From the NCBI GenBank assembly GCA_019357535.2, contig CP079955.1:1-64000 (forward strand): DNA of 64,000 nt. Direction: 5' to 3'. Positions within the stretch are counted from its first letter, which is position 1. The number at the start of each line of letters is the position of its first letter. The position numbers and the translations under genes were made by a program. Below, piece by piece: positions 41,869-50,466 of the stretch. This DNA comes from Macrococcus sp. 19Msa1099 (lineage in GTDB: Bacteria; Bacillota; Bacilli; Staphylococcales; Staphylococcaceae). Below the pieces are notes generated by a model. It was not told the DNA's origin. It saw nothing but the letters and a program-made list of their open reading frames with translations, and did not search any database.

Positions 41869-43197
41869 TTAAATTAACTGTGTTACAAACACAATTATAA
41901 TGACAATAGGCAGAATATATTTTATTAAGGTATACCATAAGGTAAATAATTTGCTGTGTTGATTATCACGCATAAATATAGAGAATAATAATTGTTTGTT
42001 TAGTACAAATCCACAAAATAACGTTGTAAATAATACACCAAGCGGCATCATAATATTTGATACTAGAAAGTCCATATTATCAAATATTGTTCCTGCACCA
42101 AACGTAAAATCTTTATAAATACCAAATGATAAAGCAGGAAAAATACTTGTGATAAATACAGCTAAACTCAGCAGTAATGCATATTTTTTGCGCTTATTTT
42201 CATTATTTTTAATTAAGTTAGAAAGATTCAGTTCTAATAGTGAAATAGAAGATGTCAAAGCAGCAAATAAAAAGAGTATTAAAAATAACATATAGAAGCC
42301 AAAACCGAAAGTCATTTTTTCAAACAATTTTGGTAATACTAAAAATAATAATCCAGGACCTGCTTCTACTTCAATATTTAATGCGCTTGCAGCTGGGAAA
42401 ATTGCGAGACCAGCAAGAATAGAAATTAGTAAGTTCATTATTACAATCCATAATGCAGACCGAATAACGTTTGTATCATCTTTAGTGTAAGATGCATAAG
42501 TAATCATACCGGTTGTTCCGAGTGATAAAGCAAAGAAAGACTGACCCATAGCATAAAGAGTACCTTCTATAGATAAATCCTCAAATCTGGGAATTAAAAA
42601 ATATTTTAGTCCTTCGATAGCTCCTTCTAACATCAGTGCACGTCCGACAATAATTAAAAATAATAAAAATAATAATGGCATCATTATTTTTGAAGCTCTC
42701 TCTATACCATTTTGAATACCGAAAGATACGATCACTTCTGTGAGCATTATAAATAGCAATGCACCGAGAATAGATAATAAAGGATTGGCGATCATTTGCT
42801 CAAAATAATCTAATTGAAGTTCAAAGATATTCAAAATAATCCCTAAATAGTAGCCTATAAATAAAATAATCCATCCACCGATAACGCTGTAGAATGCGTA
42901 TAAAATGAAAGCAGCAATATTTCCCCAAAGACCAATTAAGTTCATGAATTTTGAACCTGATAGTTTGCTAAAGATTGTTAACGAAAAAGTCTTGCCGGCA
43001 TGCCCAATATAAAATTCAACGATAAGTAATGGAAGTCCAATTAATAAAGTGAACAAAATGAATTGAATTAAAAATGCTCCGCCACCATATTGTCCTGCTA
43101 TGTAAGGAAACTTCCAAATGGCACCAAGGCCGATTGCTGATCCTGCACTTGCAAGGATAAATCCAAGAGAAGAATTCCAATGTTTATTTTTGTGCAT
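41869..43197 (-). CDS. Neurotransmitter:sodium symporter (NSS) family transporter
   Basis: This 442-aa Na+-coupled amino-acid transporter is of the LeuT/SNF type. The first segment has the hallmark GSAIGLGAIWKFPYIAGQYG, which contributes Na+ and substrate contacts. About eleven membrane segments follow, including FALSLGTTGMITYASY (segment 6 region). The last segment is short, fitting bacterial 11-12 helix members. The ATG at 43197 follows AAGGGGTG; upstream codons to 43242 are unlikely to be used. Substrate is probably a neutral or aromatic amino acid, but this is not readable from sequence. Confidence 0.9.
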   Translation of the reverse strand: MHKNKHWNSSLGFILASAGSAIGLGAIWKFPYIAGQYGGGAFLIQFILFTLLIGLPLLIVEFYIGHAGKTFSLTIFSKLSGSKFMNLIGLWGNIAAFILYAFYSVIGGWIILFIGYYLGIILNIFELQLDYFEQMIANPLLSILGALLFIMLTEVIVSFGIQNGIERASKIMMPLLFLLFLIIVGRALMLEGAIEGLKYFLIPRFEDLSIEGTLYAMGQSFFALSLGTTGMITYASYTKDDTNVIRSALWIVIMNLLISILAGLAIFPAASALNIEVEAGPGLLFLVLPKLFEKMTFGFGFYMLFLILFLFAALTSSISLLELNLSNLIKNNENKRKKYALLLSLAVFITSIFPALSFGIYKDFTFGAGTIFDNMDFLVSNIMMPLGVLFTTLFCGFVLNKQLLFSIFMRDNQHSKLFTLWYTLIKYILPIVIIIVFVTQLI

Positions 43198-43350
43198 AAT
43201 TACACCCCTTCGTTTTAACGCTGTAAAGTGACATTGTATCAAATATCCTTTTTTACTGCAATATAGTATTAATGAAAGGTGAATGCTTCTTTCGGTGTTT
43301 CATTATTTATATCCTTAATTTTGGGTATAAGTATTATAGAGGTGAACAAA

Positions 43351-43842
43351 ATGATAAATACTAAGAAAATAACTAGAACACTTATACCACTCGCTGGAGG
43401 TTTAATCGTTGGAAGGCTAACAGCTAAGGCGCAAGATGATTATAAACATTATAGAAAACCACCATTTTCACCACCTGCAATTGCTTTTCCAATTATTTGG
43501 CCAATATTATATACGTCAATGGGTGTGGCGTATCAAAGAGCAATGGCTAACGCTAAAAATGAGACTGAAAGCAGTGAACTTAAGCGTGCGCATTATACCC
43601 AGCTTGGCTTGAATTATGTATGGTCTATGTTATATTTTAATCTAAAATTCAGAAAAGCATCATTACTAGAAAGTTATGCATTATTAGCTGCAGGGAGTAT
43701 TACTGCTACGAAATTTTATAAGATGGACAGAACTGCAGGACATTTGATGGTTCCTTATGTTATGTGGTTGAGTTATGCGAGTTATTTAAACGGGGGCAAC
43801 TGGATTTTAAATAAGGATAAAGAAGGTTACTCTAGAGACTAA
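43351..43842 (+). CDS. TspO/MBR family tryptophan-rich sensory protein
   Basis: This 163-aa membrane protein has the TspO signature: KPPFSPPAIAFPIIWPILYT near residue 42, then a five-helix layout. TspO proteins bind porphyrins and are linked to tetrapyrrole and oxidative-stress responses. The C-terminal half is less tryptophan-rich than usual. ATG 43351 follows AGAGGTG; an open frame reaches back to 43279 but has no ribosome site. It is divergent from the NSS transporter. Confidence 0.82.
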   Translation: MINTKKITRTLIPLAGGLIVGRLTAKAQDDYKHYRKPPFSPPAIAFPIIWPILYTSMGVAYQRAMANAKNETESSELKRAHYTQLGLNYVWSMLYFNLKFRKASLLESYALLAAGSITATKFYKMDRTAGHLMVPYVMWLSYASYLNGGNWILNKDKEGYSRD

Positions 43843-43968
43843 CAATGAAAATATATAATATGCAATTATTTGAAGGAGATATAATATCCGAGTATATTTG
43901 TATATTGCCTTGCTCAAAAGAAGTATAGTAGAGTGGTAACGAATGTTGATAAGATAAAGGAGGAAAGT

Positions 43969-44322
43969 ATGAAATTTATTATTAGAATGATTCTTGGCAC
44001 ATTGTTTACAACAGCAGGAGTGTTACATTTTTTGCGTGAACCAAATTTCACGAAGATTATTCCTTCGTATATTCCATTAAAGAAAGAAATCACCTATATT
44101 ACAGGTATTATGGAAGTGATGATGGGGATATATTTATGTTTGAAACGCCCAAGTGTTAGCGCGAAGAAATGGATCAACCGCTTCTTGCTGGCAGTATTTC
44201 CTGCAAATGTCTACATGGCGAGAAAGCAACTCTCGCTTGGTGACAAGCAGCTGTCTCAGTCTGCATTGTATGGCAGATTACCATTACAGTTTGTATTGAT
44301 GAAATTGATAAAGTGGTTGTAG
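43969..44322 (+). CDS. DoxX-like small membrane protein
   Basis: This 117-aa protein has three to four hydrophobic segments. The start (IIRMILGTLFTTAGVLHFLREPNFTKIIPSYIP) and the GIMEVMMGIYL segment are typical of DoxX-like proteins. These are tied to thiol stress or terminal oxidase modules in other bacteria. ATG 43969 has AAAGGAGG at the proper distance. A hairpin shared with a convergent small gene follows. Confidence 0.78.
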   Translation: MKFIIRMILGTLFTTAGVLHFLREPNFTKIIPSYIPLKKEITYITGIMEVMMGIYLCLKRPSVSAKKWINRFLLAVFPANVYMARKQLSLGDKQLSQSALYGRLPLQFVLMKLIKWL

Positions 44323-44332
44323 TAATATATTC

Positions 44333-44381
44333 AATAAAGGATAGCCGAAGTAAATATAAGCTTTGGCTATCCTTTATTATT
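44333..44381. terminator. Bidirectional terminator after the DoxX-like gene
   Basis: Stem AATAAAGGATAGCCGAAG / CTTTGGCTATCCTTTATT (44333-44350, 44361-44378, one wobble pair). The right arm covers the end of a 47-aa minus-strand gene. Confidence 0.85.
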
Positions 44382-44510
44382 ACGTTGTAATTCAATTAAT
44401 TGTTTATTTTGTTTAACGATTTCATCCGTATTACGTCTGATTTTATAGATATCCATAAATGATAAGAAAAACATGATCATTATTATAATTACAATAATAG
44501 TATTCCCCAT
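44367..44510 (-). CDS. 47-aa single-pass membrane peptide, function unknown
   Basis: This short frame starts at ATG 44510, preceded on its strand by AAAGGGGGTG. It begins MGNTIIVIIIMIMFFLSF, one hydrophobic segment, and ends in a charged helix of heptad character (RRNTDEIVKQNKQLIELQ). It finishes in the terminator shared with the DoxX-like gene. The strong ribosome site, membrane helix and own terminator support a real gene. Similar small proteins are widespread in staphylococci, but I cannot name this one. Confidence 0.65.
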   Translation of the reverse strand: MGNTIIVIIIMIMFFLSFMDIYKIRRNTDEIVKQNKQLIELQRNNKG

Positions 44511-44721
44511 TCAGTCCAACACCCCCTTTTGGTATATTATACCATAATAAGGAATCATTGAATAAATTATTCTCTTCTGATTATATTATTGTTTAATATA
44601 ATTAGAGATTAATGAGAACATTAGAAATAATCAAGAAATTGGTTTAATATATCAAATAAATATTAGGTAAATTATTTTCTTAAACAGAGTAGATGTTATT
44701 TAAAGTAAGGCATATTAGAGG

Positions 44722-44868
44722 AGCGAACTAAAGATTATAAAGGAGAAGATTCTGTACTATGTAATCTGTCAATCTGGTATGCGTAGTAAACGTGCAGCTA
44801 AAGTAATGAAGAAAAACGGCATTGATGTGACAAATGTGCGTGGTAAAAGTGTTCAAGGTAAGAAATAA
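44722..44868 (+). pseudogene. Rhodanese-domain C-terminal remnant
   Basis: The frame ending at TAA 44866-44868 reads KEKILYYVICQSGMRSKRAA, then KVMKKNGIDVTNVRG. This matches the active-site loop (Cys in CQSGMRS) and last helix of a single-domain rhodanese. The N-terminal half is absent and no start codon fits upstream (a stop lies just before 44722). It is likely the tail of a deleted sulfurtransferase gene. Confidence 0.7.
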
Positions 44869-44894
44869 TAATTCAAAGAAATCCAGATGATTGC

Positions 44895-45242
44895 TCATCT
44901 GGAAGTTTCTTTTTGTAGCTCTGTTTCGATTATATTGATATGGGAGCTAATAAGGTTTTTTTGCTCATTTAGAAACTCAAGATGCGCTTTTAATATCGTT
45001 TCAACATCTATTTTATTTTCATATAGCATATTTGTATTTGTCTGAATATCTTTTAATGGCATATTTAAGTTGCTTAAACACTTAATAAATTTGATCATTT
45101 CAATATCATCTTTTGTATACAATCTTTTATTATTACTGTCTCTTTCTATATATTTCAATATGTCTTTCTTTTCATAGTAACGTAACTTACTTTTAGGTAT
45201 ATCACAGTATTCTGCAACATGTTCTATATAATATTTTTCCAT
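44895..45242 (-). CDS. MerR-family transcriptional regulator
   Basis: This 115-aa protein has the MerR winged helix: YYIEHVAEYCDIPKSKLRYYEKKDIL, then RLYTKDDIEMIKFIKCL, and a C-terminal dimerisation coiled coil. No metal-binding Cys cluster is present after the coil, so it is more like the aldehyde/redox-responsive group (AdhR-like). It is divergent from a DJ-1/PfpI gene that probably is its target. The end overlaps a hairpin CCAGATGA/TCATCTGG (44883-44902). Confidence 0.88.
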   Translation of the reverse strand: MEKYYIEHVAEYCDIPKSKLRYYEKKDILKYIERDSNNKRLYTKDDIEMIKFIKCLSNLNMPLKDIQTNTNMLYENKIDVETILKAHLEFLNEQKNLISSHINIIETELQKETSR

Positions 45243-45260
45243 ATGAGCATATCCCTTCTC

Positions 45261-45276
45261 TTAAACCAAGGTTTAA
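45261..45276. promoter_or_regulatory. Palindromic operator, probably for the MerR regulator
   Basis: The perfect palindrome TTAAACCAAGGTTTAA lies in the 76-bp spacer between the divergent regulator and DJ-1 genes, 42 bp before the DJ-1 start. A MerR protein usually binds such a site between -35 and -10 to distort the promoter. I could not define the hexamers cleanly. Confidence 0.6.
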
Positions 45277-45318
45277 CTGATATCGTATATATATAAACAT
45301 TATAGAGGAGAAAATACA

Positions 45319-46002
45319 ATGAAAAAGGCATTGATTGTTGTAACAAATATTGCGAAGTATGAAACTATAGAGAGAGCTACAGGAGCATGGTTTTCAGAAG
45401 TGACGCATTTTGCTAAGGATTTCTATGATGCAGGATATGAAGTAGATTTTGTTAGCCCTAATGGAGGATATGTTCCTTTAGATCCAGTAAGTTTAAATAC
45501 TGAAATGATGTCTGAGGAAGACTGGGCATACTATACGGATCACGAGTATATGAATAAGTTTGGAAATTCATTATCGCCGTCAGAGATTAAAGCTGAGGAT
45601 TATCAAGCAATCTATTTTGCTGGAGGGCATGGTGTCATATGGGATTTAAGAGATAATAAGCAGTTGAATGATATTGCATTAAGTATTTATAATAATAATG
45701 GGGTTTTATCATCAGTATGTCATGGTGCAGTTGGTTTACTTAATATTGAGCAAGATGGAGAATTTATTGTAAAAGGTAAATCAGTAACTGGATTTACAAA
45801 TAGTGAAGAATCTGCAAATGGAACTATTGAGCATATGCCTTATTTATTGGAAGATGAATTTGTGAATATTGGTGCTAACTTTAAAAAGGAAGCAGACTGG
45901 AGTGCTTATGCAGTAGTAGATGGTCACGTCGTTACTGGACAAAATCCGCAGTCTGGCCATGCAGTTGCAGAGAAAGTATTAGCGATATTAGATAATCAAT
46001 AA
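45319..46002 (+). CDS. DJ-1/PfpI (Hsp31-like) family protein
   Basis: This 227-aa protein is of the type 1 glutamine amidotransferase-like superfamily. The nucleophile elbow has Cys in SSVCHGAVGLLN near residue 137; the Glu-bearing region and FAGGHGVIWDL are typical of Hsp31-like glyoxalase III or chaperone members. RBS GAGGAG precedes ATG 45319. It is first in a three-gene run with two NAD(P)H oxidoreductases behind a MerR regulator, suggesting detoxification of reactive carbonyls or quinones. Confidence 0.85.
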   Translation: MKKALIVVTNIAKYETIERATGAWFSEVTHFAKDFYDAGYEVDFVSPNGGYVPLDPVSLNTEMMSEEDWAYYTDHEYMNKFGNSLSPSEIKAEDYQAIYFAGGHGVIWDLRDNKQLNDIALSIYNNNGVLSSVCHGAVGLLNIEQDGEFIVKGKSVTGFTNSEESANGTIEHMPYLLEDEFVNIGANFKKEADWSAYAVVDGHVVTGQNPQSGHAVAEKVLAILDNQ

Positions 46003-46024
46003 TAAAATTTTAGGAGTGATGAAA

Positions 46025-46690
46025 ATGAAATCTTTAATCATTGGAGCAAATGGTGGCGTTGGTAAACATCTCGTACGTAAATTGAATGAACGTAATATTG
46101 ACTTTACTGCCGGTGTTAGAAAAGAAGAACAAGTAGAAGCTTTGAAGTCTGAAGGTATGGATGCAATATATGTTGATGTTGAAAAACAATCGATAGAGGA
46201 ATTAGCAGCACTATTTAAATCATATGACCAAATTTTATTTTCTGTGGGCTCTGGTGGCAATACTGGTGCTGATATGACGATCATCGTGGACTTAGACGGT
46301 GCAGTAAAAGCGATAAAGGCAAGTGAAATTGCAGGAGACAAACATTTTATTATGGTATCAACTTATGACTCACGTAGAGAAGCTTTCGATGCATCAGGAG
46401 ATTTAAAACCATATACAATAGCAAAACATTATGCTGATGAATATTTAAGAAGTACTCAATTAAAATATACGATTGTTCATCCAGGTGCATTAACCGATGA
46501 TACAGCTATAGGTTTATTCGATATTAGTAGTCAGTTTACAGATGTTAAACACCCGTCGATTACAAGAGAAGATGTTGCAGAAGCCTTAGTTTCAGTACTA
46601 ACAGATACTAGACTCAAAGGTCGAGAGTTCCAGATAATCAATGGTGAATTAAATCTAGATGATGCAGTCATCAAATACTTGGGGGAATAA
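46025..46690 (+). CDS. NAD(P)-binding atypical SDR (NmrA/YwnB-like)
   Basis: This 221-aa Rossmann-fold protein begins MKSLIIGANGGVGKHLVRKL (GxxGxxG nucleotide motif). It continues with FSVGSGGNTGAD and MVSTYDSRRE, then YTIVHPGALTD, the pattern of atypical SDRs annotated YwnB/YhfK. The catalytic Tyr-x3-Lys is replaced or displaced. It may reduce or sense quinones or aldehydes. TAGGAGTG supports ATG 46025. The next gene starts 3 bp after the stop. Confidence 0.83.
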   Translation: MKSLIIGANGGVGKHLVRKLNERNIDFTAGVRKEEQVEALKSEGMDAIYVDVEKQSIEELAALFKSYDQILFSVGSGGNTGADMTIIVDLDGAVKAIKASEIAGDKHFIMVSTYDSRREAFDASGDLKPYTIAKHYADEYLRSTQLKYTIVHPGALTDDTAIGLFDISSQFTDVKHPSITREDVAEALVSVLTDTRLKGREFQIINGELNLDDAVIKYLGE

Positions 46691-46693
46691 TGA

Positions 46694-47695
46694 ATGAATA
46701 ATGAACAAATTGTACTTGCTAAACGTCCTGAAGGACTACCACAAGCTGATGTATTTCGATATGAACCGATTGAGATAACAGCGCCTGAAGAGGGTGAAGT
46801 TCAAGTAGAATCTATCTATATCTCAGTTGATCCTTATATGAGAGGACGAATGAATGATACAAAGAGCTATGTTCAACCTTATGAAATCGATGCCCCGATT
46901 CATGGACATATCGTCGGAAAAATTATTCAGTCAAAGCATGCACAATATAAAAGTGGAGATTATATAACAGGGATATTACCTTGGAAGAAAGTGAATACGA
47001 TTAGTGCAGACAAAGTAACCAAAGTTGCTTCTGAATCTGTACCTTTGTACTTATACTTAAGTGTATTAGGTATGCCTGGTATGACGGCGTATACAGGACT
47101 ATTGCAAATAGGAAAGCCACAAGAAGGTGAAACCGTAGTGGTTTCTGCAGCTTCAGGTGCTGTGGGTTCAGTTGTGGGACAAATTGCCAAGATTAAAGGT
47201 GCACGAGTTGTGGGTATTGCAGGTGGGGAAAAGAAGACCTCATATTTAAAGGATGTGCTAGGTTTTGATGCTGTAATAGATTATAAAAGAGATGATTTCA
47301 CGCAGCAGCTAAAATCTGCGGTACCAGACGGTATAGATGTGTATTTTGAAAATGTTGGTGGAGAAGTGTCAGACGAGGTTTTCAAATATTTAAATAAATT
47401 TGCTAGAATTCCTGTATGCGGTGCAATTTCAACGTACAATAGTAAAGAAGATATCGGACCAAGAATCCAAGGTACGTTAGTAAAAAGTCAGGCACTTATG
47501 CAAGGCTTTGTAGTAGCGCAGTTTGCTGAACACTTTAAAGAAGCGAGTGAACAATTAGCGCAATGGGTAGCAGAAGGTAAGGTTAAATCAGAAGTAACGA
47601 TTGATGAAGGATTTGATCAGCTGCCATCAGCCTTCAGAAAGCTATTTACAGGAGAAAACTTTGGGAAACAAATTGTCAAGGTGGCAGAAGAATAA
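46694..47695 (+). CDS. NADPH-dependent medium-chain oxidoreductase (YfmJ/CurA-like)
   Basis: This 333-aa zinc-free MDR enzyme is of the leukotriene B4 dehydrogenase group, which reduces alpha,beta-unsaturated carbonyls. It shows SVDPYMRGRMND, GMPGMTAYTGLLQIG, VSAASGAVGSVVGQIAK (NADPH loop), and YFENVGGEVSDEVF. GGGGGA lies at about 46681. It is the last gene of the MerR-linked run and fits removal of reactive electrophiles. A hairpin follows about 100 bp downstream. Confidence 0.9.
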   Translation: MNNEQIVLAKRPEGLPQADVFRYEPIEITAPEEGEVQVESIYISVDPYMRGRMNDTKSYVQPYEIDAPIHGHIVGKIIQSKHAQYKSGDYITGILPWKKVNTISADKVTKVASESVPLYLYLSVLGMPGMTAYTGLLQIGKPQEGETVVVSAASGAVGSVVGQIAKIKGARVVGIAGGEKKTSYLKDVLGFDAVIDYKRDDFTQQLKSAVPDGIDVYFENVGGEVSDEVFKYLNKFARIPVCGAISTYNSKEDIGPRIQGTLVKSQALMQGFVVAQFAEHFKEASEQLAQWVAEGKVKSEVTIDEGFDQLPSAFRKLFTGENFGKQIVKVAEE

Positions 47696-47799
47696 AGGAA
47701 AGACATGAGAATATTAATATCGAAATTATGCTCAGTACAAAGTATGTGCGTTAATCATGTAAAGATTACAGCAATTACTTTAACTGAATATATGGACTT

Positions 47800-47836
47800 A
47801 TCGTTTTGTGGCTATCATCCACAAAACGATTTTTTT
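47800..47836 (+). terminator. Terminator after the MDR gene
   Basis: Stem ATCGTTTTGTGG / CCACAAAACGAT (47800-47811, 47819-47830) is followed by T6. Confidence 0.9.
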
Positions 47837-47892
47837 ATGGATTTGATACAAATAAGGTATGATAAAGTAAATAAAAATTAAGGAGTATTATT

Positions 47893-48375
47893 ATGCAGAT
47901 CTTTAGAGTACATCCAGAGCATGAAATAAGTGCACGATATTTAGATAATAGACGGTTATCAAAGCAAGTGCTTGAACTATATCAAATTATTAGAGTGTGT
48001 CTCGCAGAGATGAAACTTATTGAAGGAAACACCAGATACTTGCATCATCCAATAGTAAAGCATGTCTATAATGAAGGACAACCATATATTATGGACACGT
48101 TCAAAATGCTTGAAGCAATGGATAAAGAGCATCTAAGAAGAGGTGGAAAACGTTCTCAAAACTTTAGGGAAGACTTGAAGGTTTTAGAAAACCAGATAGT
48201 GCAGTATGAAACTAAGTTTAGTCCATCACCACTACCGCCGATTTACGTATATGGGGATGATAAATTATATGGTGATGAAGTATATGAAGCTTATAAACGA
48301 CTCCTTGAATTAAAATGGGAGAACGATACAATTGCACCTAGATGTAATATTATACAATATAAAAGGAAAAAGTAA
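47893..48375 (+). CDS. Pyrimidine dimer DNA glycosylase family protein
   Basis: This 160-aa protein is of the family around T4 endonuclease V (DenV-like, Pyr_excise). It begins MQIFRVHPEHEISARYLDNRRLSKQ; the first residues carry the catalytic amine-type N-terminus in characterised members, but here Met1 is followed by Gln, not Thr. The LDNRRLSKQVLE motif is typical of the family. AAGGAG precedes ATG 47893. It would excise UV photoproducts if active. It stands alone. Confidence 0.75.
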   Translation: MQIFRVHPEHEISARYLDNRRLSKQVLELYQIIRVCLAEMKLIEGNTRYLHHPIVKHVYNEGQPYIMDTFKMLEAMDKEHLRRGGKRSQNFREDLKVLENQIVQYETKFSPSPLPPIYVYGDDKLYGDEVYEAYKRLLELKWENDTIAPRCNIIQYKRKK

Positions 48376-48465
48376 ATATACTTTTTTAATTAATCAGAAA
48401 ATTCATATACTCAAACATATTTTAAAGTGATATAATTAAAAACTAAATTCACAATGAAGGAGTGT

Positions 48466-49836
48466 ATGATTATTAACGCTAAAACGAAATTAACATTTAA
48501 AGAAAATATGTTTATCGGATCAATGCTGTTTGGACTGTTCTTCGGGGCTGGAAATTTAATTTTCCCGATTCATTTCGGTCAAACAGCAGGTAGCAATGTA
48601 TGGCTTACAAACTTAGGATTTCTCATTACCGCGATTGGTTTACCATTCTTAGGTATAATCGCCATTGGTATATCTAAAACAAATGGTGTATTTGATATTT
48701 CAAGTCGAGTTAACCGTTCATATGCATACATATTCACGATCCTTCTATATTTAGTGATCGGACCGTTATTTGCATTGCCAAGACTTGCCACAACATCCTT
48801 TGAAATTGGTTTTTCTTCATACGTGACAGAACAAAACGGAAAATTGTTTTTATTTATTTTTAGTTTATTATTCTTTTTAGTTGCATGGATGTTCTCACGT
48901 AAACCTTCTAAAATATTGGATTATATCGGTAAATTCTTAAATCCTGTCTTTTTATTTCTTTTAGGGATTTTAATGTTACTTGCATTTATTAAACCGATGG
49001 GAAGCATTGGAAGCGCGCCTGTACAGGCCGACTATCAATCCAACGCCGTACTTAAAGGTTTTATCGATGGCTACAACACATTAGACGCGCTCGCTTCACT
49101 TGCGTTTGGTATTATTATTGTAACGACAATTAAGAAATTAGGGATTACAAACCCTGCGCATATCGCGAAAGAAACGGTGAAATCCGGATTTATCAGTATT
49201 ATACTTATGGGACTAATCTATACATTGCTTGCCCTCATGGGAACGATGAGTTTAGGCCAGTTTAAAGTGAGTGAAAACGGTGGGATTGCATTAGCTCAAA
49301 TTGCACATTACTACTTAGGTGATTACGGTATTATTTTATTATCATTAATCATTATTGTAGCTTGTTTAAAGACAGCAATTGGATTAATTACAGCATTCTC
49401 AGAAACATTTACAGAATTATTCCCGAAACGTAACTATTTAATGTTTGCAACAGTTGTGAGTATCGTTTCATTCGTCATTGCTAATGTGGGATTAACAAAG
49501 ATAATTACATATTCTATACCAGTATTAATGTTTTTATATCCATTAGCGATCACGCTTATTTTACTGACGTTATTCAGTAAGTATTTTAATCATTCACGTA
49601 CAGTTTATCAATTTACAACGTACTTTACGATGATTGCAGCGTTTGTGGATGGTTTAAAAGCAAGTCCTGAGTTTATTGCGAATACAGCATTCGCCAAAGG
49701 AATCGTGAACTTTGGAGATCACTATTTGCCCCTCTCCTCGATCGGGATGGGATGGGTATTGCCGGCAGTAATCGGATTTGTGATTGGATGTATCGTTTAT
49801 TTAGCAAGAGGGAAGAAGTCCATCACAGAGGCTTAA
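48466..49836 (+). CDS. brnQ: Branched-chain amino acid:cation symporter BrnQ
   Basis: This 456-aa transporter has about twelve membrane segments. The first contains the LIVCS family hallmark [46 protein letters not shown] follows. It imports Leu, Ile and Val with Na+ or H+. ATG 48466 is my choice, although AAGGAG is only a few bases away; ATG 48454 would include that site in the gene. No T-box is visible upstream. The adjacent hairpin ends the transcript. Confidence 0.93.
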   Translation: MIINAKTKLTFKENMFIGSMLFGLFFGAGNLIFPIHFGQTAGSNVWLTNLGFLITAIGLPFLGIIAIGISKTNGVFDISSRVNRSYAYIFTILLYLVIGPLFALPRLATTSFEIGFSSYVTEQNGKLFLFIFSLLFFLVAWMFSRKPSKILDYIGKFLNPVFLFLLGILMLLAFIKPMGSIGSAPVQADYQSNAVLKGFIDGYNTLDALASLAFGIIIVTTIKKLGITNPAHIAKETVKSGFISIILMGLIYTLLALMGTMSLGQFKVSENGGIALAQIAHYYLGDYGIILLSLIIIVACLKTAIGLITAFSETFTELFPKRNYLMFATVVSIVSFVIANVGLTKIITYSIPVLMFLYPLAITLILLTLFSKYFNHSRTVYQFTTYFTMIAAFVDGLKASPEFIANTAFAKGIVNFGDHYLPLSSIGMGWVLPAVIGFVIGCIVYLARGKKSITEA

Positions 49837-49847
49837 TATTTCACGTG

Positions 49848-49882
49848 AAACATCTTACAGGAAATCTGTAAGGTGTTTTAAA
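49848..49882 (+). terminator. Terminator after brnQ
   Basis: Stem AAACATCTTACAG / CTGTAAGGTGTTT (49848-49860, 49866-49878) is followed by TTAAAATT. Confidence 0.75.
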
Positions 49883-50019
49883 ATTATGAAAGATAGAAAT
49901 CATTCAATTCCGTATTTCTTTAATAATTGAAGATAAATAAAATATCTGACTTATTATCTTTTTTTCATTAACTCTTGTTTAAGAGGGTATGTGAAAGAAG
50001 AATATAAAGGAGGGTTTTT

Positions 50020-50466
50020 ATGGTAGATAAACAGATAAAATCATATCGCTGGTCAGGTTTTATGTTCGGTATCGGGCTGGCTGGATTTATTGATGAGATT
50101 ATTTTTCATCAGTTCTTGCAGTGGCATCATTTTTATGACAAGATGACAAATAAAGTTGGCTTGATTTCAGATGGAATACTTAATGCAATGTGCGGCTTCT
50201 TTATAATATTCGGTTTATTCTTACTGTCTGATGCACGCAGAAAAGTAAAGGTTAACTGGCGTTATTGGCTAGGTAGAGCATTAATGGGTATGGGATCATT
50301 TCAAGTATATGATGGAATTATTAATCATAAAGTATTAAGAATGCATCAAATAAGGTATGTAGATAATGTAATTACATATGACATTGTCTGGTTGATTACA
50401 GGGGGTCTCATGATTTTAATCGGATATTTACTTTCAAGAAAAAGAGACATCATACATGCAGCATAA
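50020..50466 (+). CDS. DUF2243 membrane protein
   Basis: This 148-aa membrane protein has four segments. It has conserved His pairs (DEIIFHQFLQWHHFYD near residue 28 and DGIINHKVLRMHQIR near 110), the DUF2243 signature. The family co-occurs with CtaG-like proteins, as here, where the next gene overlaps by 11 bp. The histidines suggest copper or heme handling in oxidase assembly; this is inference. RBS AAAGGAGGG. Confidence 0.82.
   Translation: MVDKQIKSYRWSGFMFGIGLAGFIDEIIFHQFLQWHHFYDKMTNKVGLISDGILNAMCGFFIIFGLFLLSDARRKVKVNWRYWLGRALMGMGSFQVYDGIINHKVLRMHQIRYVDNVITYDIVWLITGGLMILIGYLLSRKRDIIHAA

Noticed and set aside
47701-47880. Short frame starting MRILISKLCSV after the MDR gene
   Set aside because: It runs through a strong terminator hairpin and has no clear family or conserved pattern.
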